A stretch of DNA of 64,000 bases from Methanoregulaceae archaeon (GCA_020850325.1 JADZEW010000030.1:1-64000); one strand, 5' to 3'; positions 16,208 to 24,338 are shown, numbered from the stretch's first letter. The notes: a model not told the origin generated them from the sequence alone. Numbers and translations are program-made.

Positions 16208-16241
16208 TTTCTAAGGCTCGCGCGGGGGCTACTATGAAGCT

Positions 16242-18428
16242 ATGGCGAATCCTCCTGTAGCCGTCGAACTGCTTAACGAGCAGTTTGGTCCCCACCCGGC
16301 GCACGTGCCCCCCGGCGGATGGGTTGGCCGTGCCCAGCCCGAGAAGATCATCAAGACCCACTGCTGCTTCTGCGGCATGCAGTGCGGCATCCAGCTTAAG
16401 GTCAGCAAGAACCAGGTCATCGGCTTCGAACCGTGGGAAGAGTTCCCGTTCAACCGCGGCAAGCTGTGCCCCAAGGGCGTGAAGCGCTACCTGCAGGGCG
16501 GCCACCCCGACCGTCTGCTGACGCCGATGAAACGGGTGGAGGGACAGGGCTTCGTCCCGATCAGCTGGGAAGAGGCCTTCGAGACCACGGTCCGCGAGAT
16601 CAAGCGGATTCAGGCTCAATACGGACCCGACTCGTTCGCGATGCTCTCAGGCGTGTCGTTGACCAACGAAAAGAGCTACCTCATCGGCAAGTTCGCGCGG
16701 CTCGCACTGAAGACCGCCAACCTCGATTACAACGGGCGTCTCTGCATGGTCAGCGCCGGTGCCGGCAACAAGAAGGCATTCGGCCTCGACCGAGCCTCGA
16801 ACTCGTGGGACGACATCGTGCATGCCGAGGTCATCCTGCTCGCGGGCACCAACGTCGCCGAGTGTTCGCCGATCACGACCGATTACATCTGGCGAGCCCG
16901 CGACCGCGGGGCCAAGCTGATCGTCATTGACCCGCGGGTAACTCCCATCGCGAGGACCTGCGACCTCCACCTTCCGGTGAAGCCGGGCACCGACTCGGCG
17001 CTGTTGCTCGGCATCCTCCGCGTGCTCATCGAGGAAGGCTTCACGAACGAGGCGTTCATCGCCGAACACACATCGGGCTGGGAAGACACCAAGGCCGCCG
17101 CGCTCGCGATGTCGCTCGAAGAGGTCAGCCGCATCTCGGGCGTCCGGGTTGAGGACATTCAGAAAGCAGGGCGGATGTGGGGCGAGGCTAAGACCAGCTT
17201 CCTCATGCACGCCCGCGGCATCGAGCACAGCACGAAGGGCGTCGACAACGTCGTCTCGTGCATCAACCTCGTTCTCGCCACCGGGCGCATCGGAAAGAAA
17301 GGCTGCGGCTACGGCACCATTACCGGCCAAGGCAACGGCCAGGGCGGACGCGAGCACGGGCACAAGTGCGACCAGCTGCCCGGCAATCGCGACATCAGCA
17401 ACCCCGACCACCGCGCCTACATCTGCTCGGTGTGGGGATGCACCGACGAAGAGCTCCCCGGCAAAGGCCACACCGCGCCCGAGATCATGGAGATGATCCA
17501 CGCCGGTGAGATCAAAGGGCTGCTCTCGATCTGCTTCAACCCGCTCGTGTCGCTACCGGACTCGAACTTCACCGCCGAAGCCCTCGGCAAGCTCGAACAC
17601 TACACAGCGATCGACTTCTTCTTGAACGAGACCGCGTACCACGCCGACGTCGTCATGGCGGGTTCGCTCCACGAAGAAGAGGAAGGCACGAGCACGAGCG
17701 CGGAAGGCCGCGTCATCAAGATCAACAAGGTCGTCGACCCTCCCGGCGAGGCGCGAACGGACACGAGCATCATCCTCGAGCTCGCCAAGCGCCTCGGAGC
17801 GGGCAAGTTCTTCGACCACTTCACCGACAGCGAATCGATCTTCAACGAGCTTCGCGTGGCGAGCAAAGGCGGCACCGCGGACTACTTCGGCATCACGTAT
17901 CAGCGCATCGTCGACGAGATGGGCGTGTTCTGGCCGTGCCCCGAAGAAGGCCATCCCGGCACGCCGAGGTTGTGGGAGGACTACAAGTTCAAGACCAACG
18001 ACGGCAAGGCCCACTTCAACGCGGTGACCTACCGTCCGCCTGCCGAGGAAGTCGACGACGAGTATCCTATCGTGCTGACCACCGGCCGCGTGGTGTCTCA
18101 CTATTTGAGCGGCACCCAGACCCGGCGCATCGGCGGCCTCGTCGATCTCTGCCCCGACCCCTACGTGGAGATTCACCCGACGCTCGCCGAGAAGTACGGC
18201 ATCGTGAACGACCAGTGGATGCGGGTGGAAAGTCGCCGTGGGCATGTGGTGCTCAAGGCGAAGGTGGTGTCGACCATCCGTCCCGACACGGTGTTCATCC
18301 CCTACCACTGGCCGGGGAAGAAAGCCGCGAACAACCTGACCAACCGCGCTTACGACCCGGTGAGCGGCATCCCCGAGTTCAAGCGGGCTTGCGTGCGGAT
18401 CGCTCCGGCGTCGGGTCCCGAGCAGTGA
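16242..18428 (+). CDS. Nitrate reductase catalytic subunit, NasA/NarB type
   Basis: This 728-residue bis-MGD molybdoenzyme has a classical Fe4S4 motif C41-x2-C44-x3-C48-x27-C76. Cys167 in NGRLCMVSAG is the probable Mo ligand. The segment GNGQGGREHGHKCDQLPG (about 372-389) resembles the NasA/NarB GGRE region, and a molydopterin-binding domain occupies about 605-720. No signal peptide is present, so it is cytoplasmic. No NasB/NasC-type electron-transfer partner is adjacent. It is co-expressed with a hemerythrin through a GTGA overlap. A short overlapping reading frame (8 codons, ATG 16234 to TAG 16260) precedes and overlaps the start. A formate-dehydrogenase-like activity is the alternative, but the nitrite reductase downstream favours nitrate. 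Confidence 0.8.
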   Translation: MANPPVAVELLNEQFGPHPAHVPPGGWVGRAQPEKIIKTHCCFCGMQCGIQLKVSKNQVIGFEPWEEFPFNRGKLCPKGVKRYLQGGHPDRLLTPMKRVEGQGFVPISWEEAFETTVREIKRIQAQYGPDSFAMLSGVSLTNEKSYLIGKFARLALKTANLDYNGRLCMVSAGAGNKKAFGLDRASNSWDDIVHAEVILLAGTNVAECSPITTDYIWRARDRGAKLIVIDPRVTPIARTCDLHLPVKPGTDSALLLGILRVLIEEGFTNEAFIAEHTSGWEDTKAAALAMSLEEVSRISGVRVEDIQKAGRMWGEAKTSFLMHARGIEHSTKGVDNVVSCINLVLATGRIGKKGCGYGTITGQGNGQGGREHGHKCDQLPGNRDISNPDHRAYICSVWGCTDEELPGKGHTAPEIMEMIHAGEIKGLLSICFNPLVSLPDSNFTAEALGKLEHYTAIDFFLNETAYHADVVMAGSLHEEEEGTSTSAEGRVIKINKVVDPPGEARTDTSIILELAKRLGAGKFFDHFTDSESIFNELRVASKGGTADYFGITYQRIVDEMGVFWPCPEEGHPGTPRLWEDYKFKTNDGKAHFNAVTYRPPAEEVDDEYPIVLTTGRVVSHYLSGTQTRRIGGLVDLCPDPYVEIHPTLAEKYGIVNDQWMRVESRRGHVVLKAKVVSTIRPDTVFIPYHWPGKKAANNLTNRAYDPVSGIPEFKRACVRIAPASGPEQ

Positions 18429-18868
18429 GACGCCATCCTGCGCTCGAGCCCTTCTCGCGGGATCACAACACCGGGTTGATCCTTGCTCGCGCGCTGACCG
18501 AAGGACGCCCGGACGCCGATCAGCAGTTCCGAGAAGCGTGGACCCGCGAACTCGCCGACCACTTCGCCGAGGAGGAGCGGTTGCTTGGGCCGCTTTGCAC
18601 CGAGGTGCAGTTCGCGCGCCTGATCGAAGAACACCGGCAGATTGAACGCCTGGGCGATCGCCTGCCCGAGACGATGCGGCTGCTGGGCGAGGCACTCGAC
18701 GCGCACATCCGGTGGGAAGAACGGTTCTTCTTTCCCGCGATCGAGGCCACGGCTTCTGAGGAGCAGTTGGTCCAGCTCATGCGAGCGACCGACGTAGTCG
18801 AGGAGCGTCGCTGGGCGAACGAGCCGAACCGAGAACGCTTGGTCCGCCGCCGCCGCGAGCAACGGTAG
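18425..18868 (+). CDS. Hemerythrin HHE-domain protein
   Basis: This 147-residue four-helix protein has the HHE pattern: RDHN near residue 14, HFAEEE near 45, EEHRQIE near 64 and HIRWEERFFFP near 95. These would hold a di-iron site. Such proteins bind oxygen or nitric oxide, or help repair damaged iron-sulfur clusters. It starts with GTG overlapping the TGA of the nitrate reductase (GTGA), so it belongs to the same operator-controlled operon. A role in coping with NO made during nitrate reduction is inferred. Confidence 0.82.
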   Translation: MRRHPALEPFSRDHNTGLILARALTEGRPDADQQFREAWTRELADHFAEEERLLGPLCTEVQFARLIEEHRQIERLGDRLPETMRLLGEALDAHIRWEERFFFPAIEATASEEQLVQLMRATDVVEERRWANEPNRERLVRRRREQR

Positions 18869-18896
18869 CTCCTTGAGTTGCAGTCGGCAGTTAGAA

Positions 18897-18929
18897 GCCC
18901 ACGAGGGGCGTGGATGGTTCGTGCCGCGC
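18897..18929 (+). repeat. 33-bp imperfect direct repeat, left copy
   Basis: This segment matches 20183-20215 at 29 of 33 positions; the last 19 bases (TGGATGGTTCGTGCCGCGC) are identical. Each copy contains a CACGA..TTCGTG dyad. The pair brackets the low-GC nuclease-like gene. The rest of 18869-19090 holds no gene. Confidence 0.65.
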
Positions 18930-19090
18930 AGAATCAAGTGTCTGATACCACTAGAATGACGCGCAACGGTCAGCGCGCGATGTCATGGGAAAGGCGTGTG
19001 CAACCCAAATCTCCGGTATCCTCCCAATGGCAGCAGCCTCCGAATGGTTGCTCAACTGTAAACCCAAGTCCTAAATAGTGAGGAGACTGT

Positions 19091-19942
19091 ATGCCGATTC
19101 CAGCCGAGCTTAACTACGCAAACGAAGACGAGTTTGTGCAGGCGTTTCTTATTCCTCTGTTGCAGCGTGTCGGCTTTTCTCTGGTCGTCAACTATCATGG
19201 TCACGCTGAGTTAGGTAAAGATCTCATTTTCGCCGAGATTGATCGTCTTGGACACGTAAGGTACCATGGCTTACAGGCTAAATACGAATCGAGTATCAGT
19301 TTGAATCAGATAGAAAGTCTTATCACAGACTGTAAACAAGCCTTCGCCAATCCTTTTACGCATCCACAAACAGGTGAAGTAGAAAGAGTAAGCTCATTCT
19401 ATGCTGTGAACGCGGGCAGCATTGGACCAGCGGCGGTGCAGCATTACTTCAACTCCCTGATGCCTGTATATGGTGGAAACGCGCGCTTATTGCAGGCAAA
19501 GGACCTTTTGACGTTGGATCGGTGGGCCTCAGTTAATCAGACTGGGAACGTCGTCGCAACCGTCAACGGTCTGCGAATTGAACTTGTTTTCAATGACCGT
19601 ATCGCAATAATCCAACTATCGTGCCTTCAGCGCCGCATTGCCGGTGAGGATGTACCTTGGCCACTTGCGCGCTTCAAAATTGATGCTGTATCCGCGTATT
19701 TGCAGCAACCCATCTTACAGAATTTTGTCAAGACTGATCATGCTCTCAAATACTGGGAACTATGCAGAGTTTGCAACAGTGTCTTTGACATGTTGTCACC
19801 TGGGGTGGCTGTGCCCAAGAATGCAACAGAAGTAATGCTCAGCTGCCTAGACCACTTGTCAGATATCGATGCACTTTCGAAGTCCATGCAACTTGGGATT
19901 CAGCAGTCACTTCAGGTGCTCGGACCTTTGGCTGCGATCTAG
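19091..19942 (+). CDS. Hypothetical protein with Mrr-like nuclease N-terminus
   Basis: This 283-residue protein is not assigned to a named family. Residues 11-66 show a restriction-endonuclease-like pattern: Glu14, a long helix, Asp44 in ELGKDLIF, and Q62-A-K64 in LQAKY, as in the Mrr-type PD-(D/E)xK fold. The rest is predicted mixed alpha/beta with no recognised motif. Base composition is clearly lower in GC than the neighbours. It has a good GAGGAG Shine-Dalgarno, unlike many native genes here. No methyltransferase or partner gene is adjacent. It separates the nitrate reductase operon from nrfHA and is bracketed by 33-bp repeats, so it is probably a recent insertion with a defence-type function. 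Confidence 0.6.
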   Translation: MPIPAELNYANEDEFVQAFLIPLLQRVGFSLVVNYHGHAELGKDLIFAEIDRLGHVRYHGLQAKYESSISLNQIESLITDCKQAFANPFTHPQTGEVERVSSFYAVNAGSIGPAAVQHYFNSLMPVYGGNARLLQAKDLLTLDRWASVNQTGNVVATVNGLRIELVFNDRIAIIQLSCLQRRIAGEDVPWPLARFKIDAVSAYLQQPILQNFVKTDHALKYWELCRVCNSVFDMLSPGVAVPKNATEVMLSCLDHLSDIDALSKSMQLGIQQSLQVLGPLAAI

Positions 19943-20148
19943 TTCAGCCCCAGCTTGTAAGTAAGGCCACAACATGCCTCCGCTGTTTACGGCTGCGTCT
20001 CCCAGTGACCGGTGGTGGAAGGGGTGGTGTGTCTCCCGTAGAATCAGTTGCAAATCAGGCGACCTCGCGACTTGGGGTAGACGCCCCGGACTTGGCCAGG
20101 TGCCCCTTCTTTGCTTGCGCAGGACCTGTCCTTCGCGAAGGCTCGGAC

Positions 20149-20170
20149 TCGAAACCTGCGCCTACCCACC
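20149..20170 (+). repeat. 22-bp repeat, copy 1
   Basis: TCGAAACCTGCG followed by CCTACCCACC matches 20253-20274 at 19 of 22 positions. Both are followed by unrelated sequence. They resemble the T-arm and 3' end of a tRNA at first sight, but no tRNA cloverleaf forms. Confidence 0.5.
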
Positions 20171-20182
20171 GATAAGACAGGG

Positions 20183-20215
20183 GCCCACGAAGCGCATGGA
20201 TGGTTCGTGCCGCGC
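20183..20215 (+). repeat. 33-bp imperfect direct repeat, right copy
   Basis: This is the partner of 18897-18929. It lies in the 407-bp non-coding stretch 19943-20349, which otherwise holds the two 22-bp repeats and the nrfH operator. I see no gene in that stretch. Confidence 0.65.
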
Positions 20216-20252
20216 CGGGTGGAGCCCGGAAGTCTCGCCAGCTCCCAGGGGA

Positions 20253-20274
20253 TCGAAACCTGCGTCCACGCACC
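20253..20274 (+). repeat. 22-bp repeat, copy 2
   Basis: TCGAAACCTGCG followed by TCCACGCACC; see 20149-20170. It ends 14 bp before the nrfH operator. Confidence 0.5.
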
Positions 20275-20287
20275 AAATCTCCCGTTT

Positions 20288-20303
20288 TATGACGAAGATC
20301 ATA
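20288..20303 (+). promoter_or_regulatory. FNR-like operator of nrfHA
   Basis: TATGAC-GAAG-ATCATA. The centre (20295.5) is 54.5 bp upstream of the nrfH ATG, the same distance as for the NarG-like gene. A start at +41.5 would be near 20337, giving a 13-nt leader with AGGA. The hexamer at the -10 position (GAAGCT) is weak, fitting dependence on an activator. Confidence 0.75.
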
Positions 20304-20349
20304 TTCCTTGGCGTGCGCGTGGGCGAAGCTAGCTTCAGGACGCAAGACT

Positions 20350-20916
20350 ATGAAGCTATGGTCGATCATCACGCTGGAGGCGCTTACGCCGCGGATGCGG
20401 TTGGCGTGCTTCACCTCGATCGGCGCGTTTATCGGGATGGGCGGCTACGTCGCCCACATTTCCAATGCGGCGAGCTACCTCTCGGACGAACCCGAGGCGT
20501 GCATCAACTGCCACATCATGACCCCGATGTACGCGTCGTGGAAGCACAGCAGCCACGCCCGGGTGGCCACGTGCAACGACTGCCATGTCCCCCATGATTC
20601 GCTGATCAACAAGTACGCCTTCAAGGCGATGGACGGAGCGAGGCACTCGACAATGTTCACGCTGCGCATGGAGCCCCAGGTGATTCGCGCCCGCGACTCG
20701 GCAAAGCCGGTGATCCAAGCGAACTGCATCCGTTGCCACGGCGACACGGTGCACCGCTCGACCACCGAGCCCAAGTTCACCCGCAGCTGCGTGGAGTGCC
20801 ACCGCGAGGTGCCGCATGGCCGGGTGGACAGCCTTAGCTCCACCCCCAACGCGGCGGTGCCCCTGCCCTCGTCCGTGATCCCCGAATGGCTTAAGAAGGA
20901 GAAGACAAATCCGTGA
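20350..20916 (+). CDS. nrfH: NrfH-type tetraheme cytochrome c, quinol dehydrogenase
   Basis: This 188-residue NapC/NirT-family protein has an N-terminal membrane anchor (about 17-37) and four CxxCH motifs: CINCH, CNDCH, CIRCH and CVECH. It takes electrons from the quinol pool and passes them to NrfA on the outer face of the inner membrane. The start at 20350 (MKLW) has AGGA 9 nt upstream; an in-frame ATG at 20308 would leave an odd 14-residue extension ahead of the anchor. The nrfA GTG overlaps its stop (GTGA). Its length and four motifs match NrfH. Confidence 0.92.
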   Translation: MKLWSIITLEALTPRMRLACFTSIGAFIGMGGYVAHISNAASYLSDEPEACINCHIMTPMYASWKHSSHARVATCNDCHVPHDSLINKYAFKAMDGARHSTMFTLRMEPQVIRARDSAKPVIQANCIRCHGDTVHRSTTEPKFTRSCVECHREVPHGRVDSLSSTPNAAVPLPSSVIPEWLKKEKTNP

Positions 20917-22325
20917 AGAAAGTTGCTACCGGTTGGTTCGTGCTGATTGGATCGGCCGTCGGTGTGTTCGCGCTCGGCCTGCTGGCCAGCTCGATCACCG
21001 AGCGCCGTTCCGAACAGGCGTTCTCAAGAGTTCAGTTCATGAAGCCCATCAAGGAGTGGGAAAGCGACAACGCCGTCTGGGGGGCCAGCTTTCCCCGCGA
21101 GTACAACTCGTGGGAGGCCACCAAGAACGACGCGACGCTCACCAAGTACGGCGGATCGGGCTTCCGCGACTACCTGAAGGAGCGCCCCAGCCTCGTCCTC
21201 ATGTGGGCGGGTTATGCGTTCGCCAAGGAGTACAACGCCCCCCGTGGCCACTACCATGCGGCTAACGACGTGCAGGAAACCGGCCGTCGAAACGAGACCA
21301 CTCCCGCGACCTGCTGGACCTGCAAGAGCCCCGACGTTCCTCGGCTCATGGCAAAGGACGGCCCGAACGAGTTCTACAAACAGAAGTTCGACCACTACGC
21401 CGGTGAAGTCAAGAACACGATCGGCTGTGCGGACTGCCACAACAACGAAACCATGCAGCTTCAGATCAGCCGCCCGGCGCTGAAGGAAGCGTTCGACCGG
21501 ATGGGCAAGGACATCACCAAGGCCACCCACCAAGAGATGCGCAGCCTGGTTTGCGCGCAATGCCACGTCGAGTACTACTTCAAAGGCAAGGAAGAGAAGT
21601 ATCTGACCTTCCCGTGGGACGACGGCATGAAGGCCGAGGACATGGAGAAGTACTACGACCGAGTCGGCCACGTGGATTGGACTCACGCGATCAGCGGCGC
21701 GAAGATGATCAAGATGCAGCACCCGGACTACGAGGTGTTCCAACAGGGCGTCCACGCCTACCGAGGCGTCAGCTGCGCCGATTGCCACATGCCGTACAAG
21801 TCGGAAGGTGGCATCAAGTTCACCGACCACCAAGTGCGCAGCCCGCTCGAGAACATCGCGAACTCGTGTCAGGTGTGCCACAAGTGGAGCGAGGATGAGA
21901 TCCGCGGTCGCGTGGAAGGCATGCAGACGAGCCACCTGCAGATGCTCGCCGCCGTCGAAGAGACGATCACGAAGCTCCACCTGGAGATCGGCGACGCGAT
22001 CAAGATCGGCGCGACGGATGCCGACCTCGAGAAGTCGCGCGGTCTGGTCAGCAAGGCCCAGATGTACTGGGATTACGTCGCCGCAAACAACGGCATGGGT
22101 TTCCACGCTCCGCAAGAGACCGCGCGGGTCCTGAACAAGGCCCTGAAGTTCGCTTCCGAGGGTCGGCTAGAGACCCAGTTGCTCCGCGCCAAGCGCGGCG
22201 TGCTGGATCCCGTCCAACTCCCCGACTACTCCACCAAGGAACTGGCCCAGGCGTACATCAAGCCGTTCGTCGATGCCCAGAAGGCGAAGACCGCCGAGCC
22301 TCCGAAGAAGGTGGCCGCGAAGTGA
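20913..22325 (+). CDS. nrfA: Cytochrome c nitrite reductase, ammonia-forming
   Basis: This 470-residue pentaheme enzyme reduces nitrite to ammonium with six electrons. The active-site heme motif CWTCK is at 134-138, and four CxxCH motifs are at 172, 214, 288 and 319. The segment KMQHPDYE (about 267-274) carries the conserved catalytic His. Residues 7-27 form an uncleaved signal anchor. It is the second gene of nrfH-nrfA-resB-ccsA, each joined by a GTGA overlap. With the nitrate reductases upstream it completes nitrate ammonification. Confidence 0.96.
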   Translation: MKKVATGWFVLIGSAVGVFALGLLASSITERRSEQAFSRVQFMKPIKEWESDNAVWGASFPREYNSWEATKNDATLTKYGGSGFRDYLKERPSLVLMWAGYAFAKEYNAPRGHYHAANDVQETGRRNETTPATCWTCKSPDVPRLMAKDGPNEFYKQKFDHYAGEVKNTIGCADCHNNETMQLQISRPALKEAFDRMGKDITKATHQEMRSLVCAQCHVEYYFKGKEEKYLTFPWDDGMKAEDMEKYYDRVGHVDWTHAISGAKMIKMQHPDYEVFQQGVHAYRGVSCADCHMPYKSEGGIKFTDHQVRSPLENIANSCQVCHKWSEDEIRGRVEGMQTSHLQMLAAVEETITKLHLEIGDAIKIGATDADLEKSRGLVSKAQMYWDYVAANNGMGFHAPQETARVLNKALKFASEGRLETQLLRAKRGVLDPVQLPDYSTKELAQAYIKPFVDAQKAKTAEPPKKVAAK

Positions 22326-23545
22326 GCAGCATTGCCCGTCCGACCACAGTGGCCAAGCCCGGGTTCTGGGATGGCAACCTCGGCTATGCCCAGGCGTTTG
22401 TCACCGTGGTCACCACGATGACCGTGGGGCTCGCCTTCCACGCGTGGGTGGGCTACCGCTGGATTGGGATGCTGCCCACTTGGGTCATCGCCGTCGCGGG
22501 TCTGACGCCTGCGCTCGGGCTGATGGTGGCCGCCCGGCTGAATCCCGGCCAGCGCATCATCAAGTGGCTGACGGGCATCCCGTTCGCGGTCACCACGTGT
22601 ACGGCGGTCGGGCTCCTCGCGCTTGCGGGCGGCATCGTGCCCGCAAGCGTGTGGGCCGAGCGGTTCGGACTCCCCTCCTACTGGGGATCGTGGCCGTTCC
22701 TCATGGTCGGCTACCTCATGCTTCTGAGCCTTGTGGGCTCGTGCGGGCGGCGTTTGTGGCCCCTCACCTACACCAACGTCGTCTACCAAGCCAGCCACCT
22801 CGGCCTCGCGATCGCCTTGCTGGGCGGAGCCTATAGCGGCCTAACCCTCGAGCGCAAACGCATGGTGCTCTTCAAAGGCATGCCCGCGGAGACGATGGTC
22901 GACGAGCAGAACCGCGAGTTCAAGGCTCCGTTCGAGGTCGAACTGCGCGAGTTCCGGATGGAAGTCTTCAACCCGACGCTGACCCTGGCGACGATCGATG
23001 AGAAGTCTCCCGACGGGCTCCAGCAATCGGCGGGATCCCTGCTCCTCAAGAAAGGCATCACCGAGAAGGTCGCCGGCCACACGGTCACCGTCGAGAAGTT
23101 CTTTAAGCACGCTGCCTACGACGGTCTTCACTGGCGCGAGGTCCCGTGGAAAACCGCTGCTCCCGCCGCCTTTCTTCGGGTGAGGACCCCCGATGGCAAG
23201 GAGAAATCAGGCTGGATTTGCTCGGGTAGCCCCGAAACGATGCCCGCCTACCTGATGCTCCGCGACGATCAAGCGATCCTCATGAACCCGCCGCGCCCGA
23301 AGAAGTTCGAGTCTGAGCTGCGGATCGAAGGGAAGGACTACCGGGTCGGTGTGAACGAACCGGCGCACATCGGCGGCTACGACCTCTACCAGTTTAGCTA
23401 CGACGAGAAGATGGGAGCGGCCAGCGGCTACAGCGTGATCGAAATCGTGCGCGACCAGGGCCTGCCCATCGTCTACGCGGGCATTTTCATGATGCTTGGC
23501 GGGGCCCTGCTCCACCTGGGCAACGGAATCGGAGGCAAGAAGTGA
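22322..23545 (+). CDS. resB: ResB/Ccs1-like cytochrome c biogenesis protein
   Basis: This 407-residue protein has four N-terminal membrane segments (about 22-40, 55-72, 80-105 and 118-135), a fifth near 158-176, a large soluble domain, and a C-terminal membrane helix (about 380-398). The segment YQASHLGLAIALLGG carries the His typical of ResB just before its large outer domain. It forms the System II heme ligation complex with CcsA and delivers heme to apocytochromes, here NrfH and NrfA. A dedicated biogenesis pair in an nrf operon is seen in other nrf loci. It starts with GTG overlapping the nrfA stop. Confidence 0.78.
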   Translation: MSSIARPTTVAKPGFWDGNLGYAQAFVTVVTTMTVGLAFHAWVGYRWIGMLPTWVIAVAGLTPALGLMVAARLNPGQRIIKWLTGIPFAVTTCTAVGLLALAGGIVPASVWAERFGLPSYWGSWPFLMVGYLMLLSLVGSCGRRLWPLTYTNVVYQASHLGLAIALLGGAYSGLTLERKRMVLFKGMPAETMVDEQNREFKAPFEVELREFRMEVFNPTLTLATIDEKSPDGLQQSAGSLLLKKGITEKVAGHTVTVEKFFKHAAYDGLHWREVPWKTAAPAAFLRVRTPDGKEKSGWICSGSPETMPAYLMLRDDQAILMNPPRPKKFESELRIEGKDYRVGVNEPAHIGGYDLYQFSYDEKMGAASGYSVIEIVRDQGLPIVYAGIFMMLGGALLHLGNGIGGKK

Positions 23546-24330
23546 ACGCAACCCTCGCTTATGTCGCGGTCGGGTCGTGGACCCTCGCCGCTGGAATGTA
23601 CGCCTGGCGTCGCCGGCCGTGGATGGCGGATCTGGTCGCAATGATCGGCGTGTTTGCCGGGGCGATGCTGCTCGGTCTGCTTTGGGCGAGTCTCGGACGT
23701 CCGCCGATGCGGACCCTCGGTGAGACCCGCTGGTGGTACGCAGTCTGCGTCCCGCTCCTGGGCGTCCTGATCGGCTGGAGATTCCAGACCCGCGTTCTTG
23801 CGGTGCCGTCGATGCTCATGGGCGTGATGTTCGCGCTGTTCAACCTGCGCCATCCGGAGTACATGGACCGCACGCTGATGCCCGCGCTCCAAAGTCCGTG
23901 GTTCGTGCCCCACGTCGTGGTGTACATGGTCGCCTACTCGGCGCTCGGCCTCAGCAGCGCGGTGGCCGCGTGGAACTGGGCCGGTCGATTGATTCGCCGC
24001 CAACCGCTCCAGATCGAGGACACGGATGTGCCGCACCGCCTGGTGCTGATCGGTCTGCCGTTGCTGACCTGCGGACTGCTGTTCGGCGCGCTCTGGGCCA
24101 AGGAAGCCTGGGGCCACTACTGGACGTGGGACCCGAAAGAGACGTGGGCGTTCCTCACATGGATGGCGTATCTGATGTACCTGCACCTGCGGCAGAAACA
24201 CCCGCTGAAGCCCGCGCTGACGCTGGGGGCGCTGATCGTCGGGTTCGGCGTGCTGATGGCCTGCTGGTTCGGGGTGAACTACCTGCCGACCGCGCAAGAG
24301 AGCGTGCACACGTACACCCAGCCGGAGTAG
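23542..24330 (+). CDS. ccsA: CcsA/ResC-type heme handling protein
   Basis: This 262-residue protein has about seven membrane segments and the WWD signature WGHYWTWDPKETWAF (about 189-203), flanked by His residues (His128 in FVPHVVVY and His246 near the C-terminus) that would hold heme. It is the partner of ResB in System II cytochrome c maturation. It starts with GTG overlapping the resB stop and ends 8 bp before a strong terminator, which marks the end of the nrf operon. Confidence 0.88.
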   Translation: MNATLAYVAVGSWTLAAGMYAWRRRPWMADLVAMIGVFAGAMLLGLLWASLGRPPMRTLGETRWWYAVCVPLLGVLIGWRFQTRVLAVPSMLMGVMFALFNLRHPEYMDRTLMPALQSPWFVPHVVVYMVAYSALGLSSAVAAWNWAGRLIRRQPLQIEDTDVPHRLVLIGLPLLTCGLLFGALWAKEAWGHYWTWDPKETWAFLTWMAYLMYLHLRQKHPLKPALTLGALIVGFGVLMACWFGVNYLPTAQESVHTYTQPE

Positions 24331-24338
24331 AGATCAGC

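Noticed and set aside
20149-20274. tRNA gene or tRNA fragment
   Set aside because: TCGAAA followed by a CACC(A) end resembles a T-arm and 3' end, but the loop is out of register and no D-arm or anticodon arm forms on either strand.
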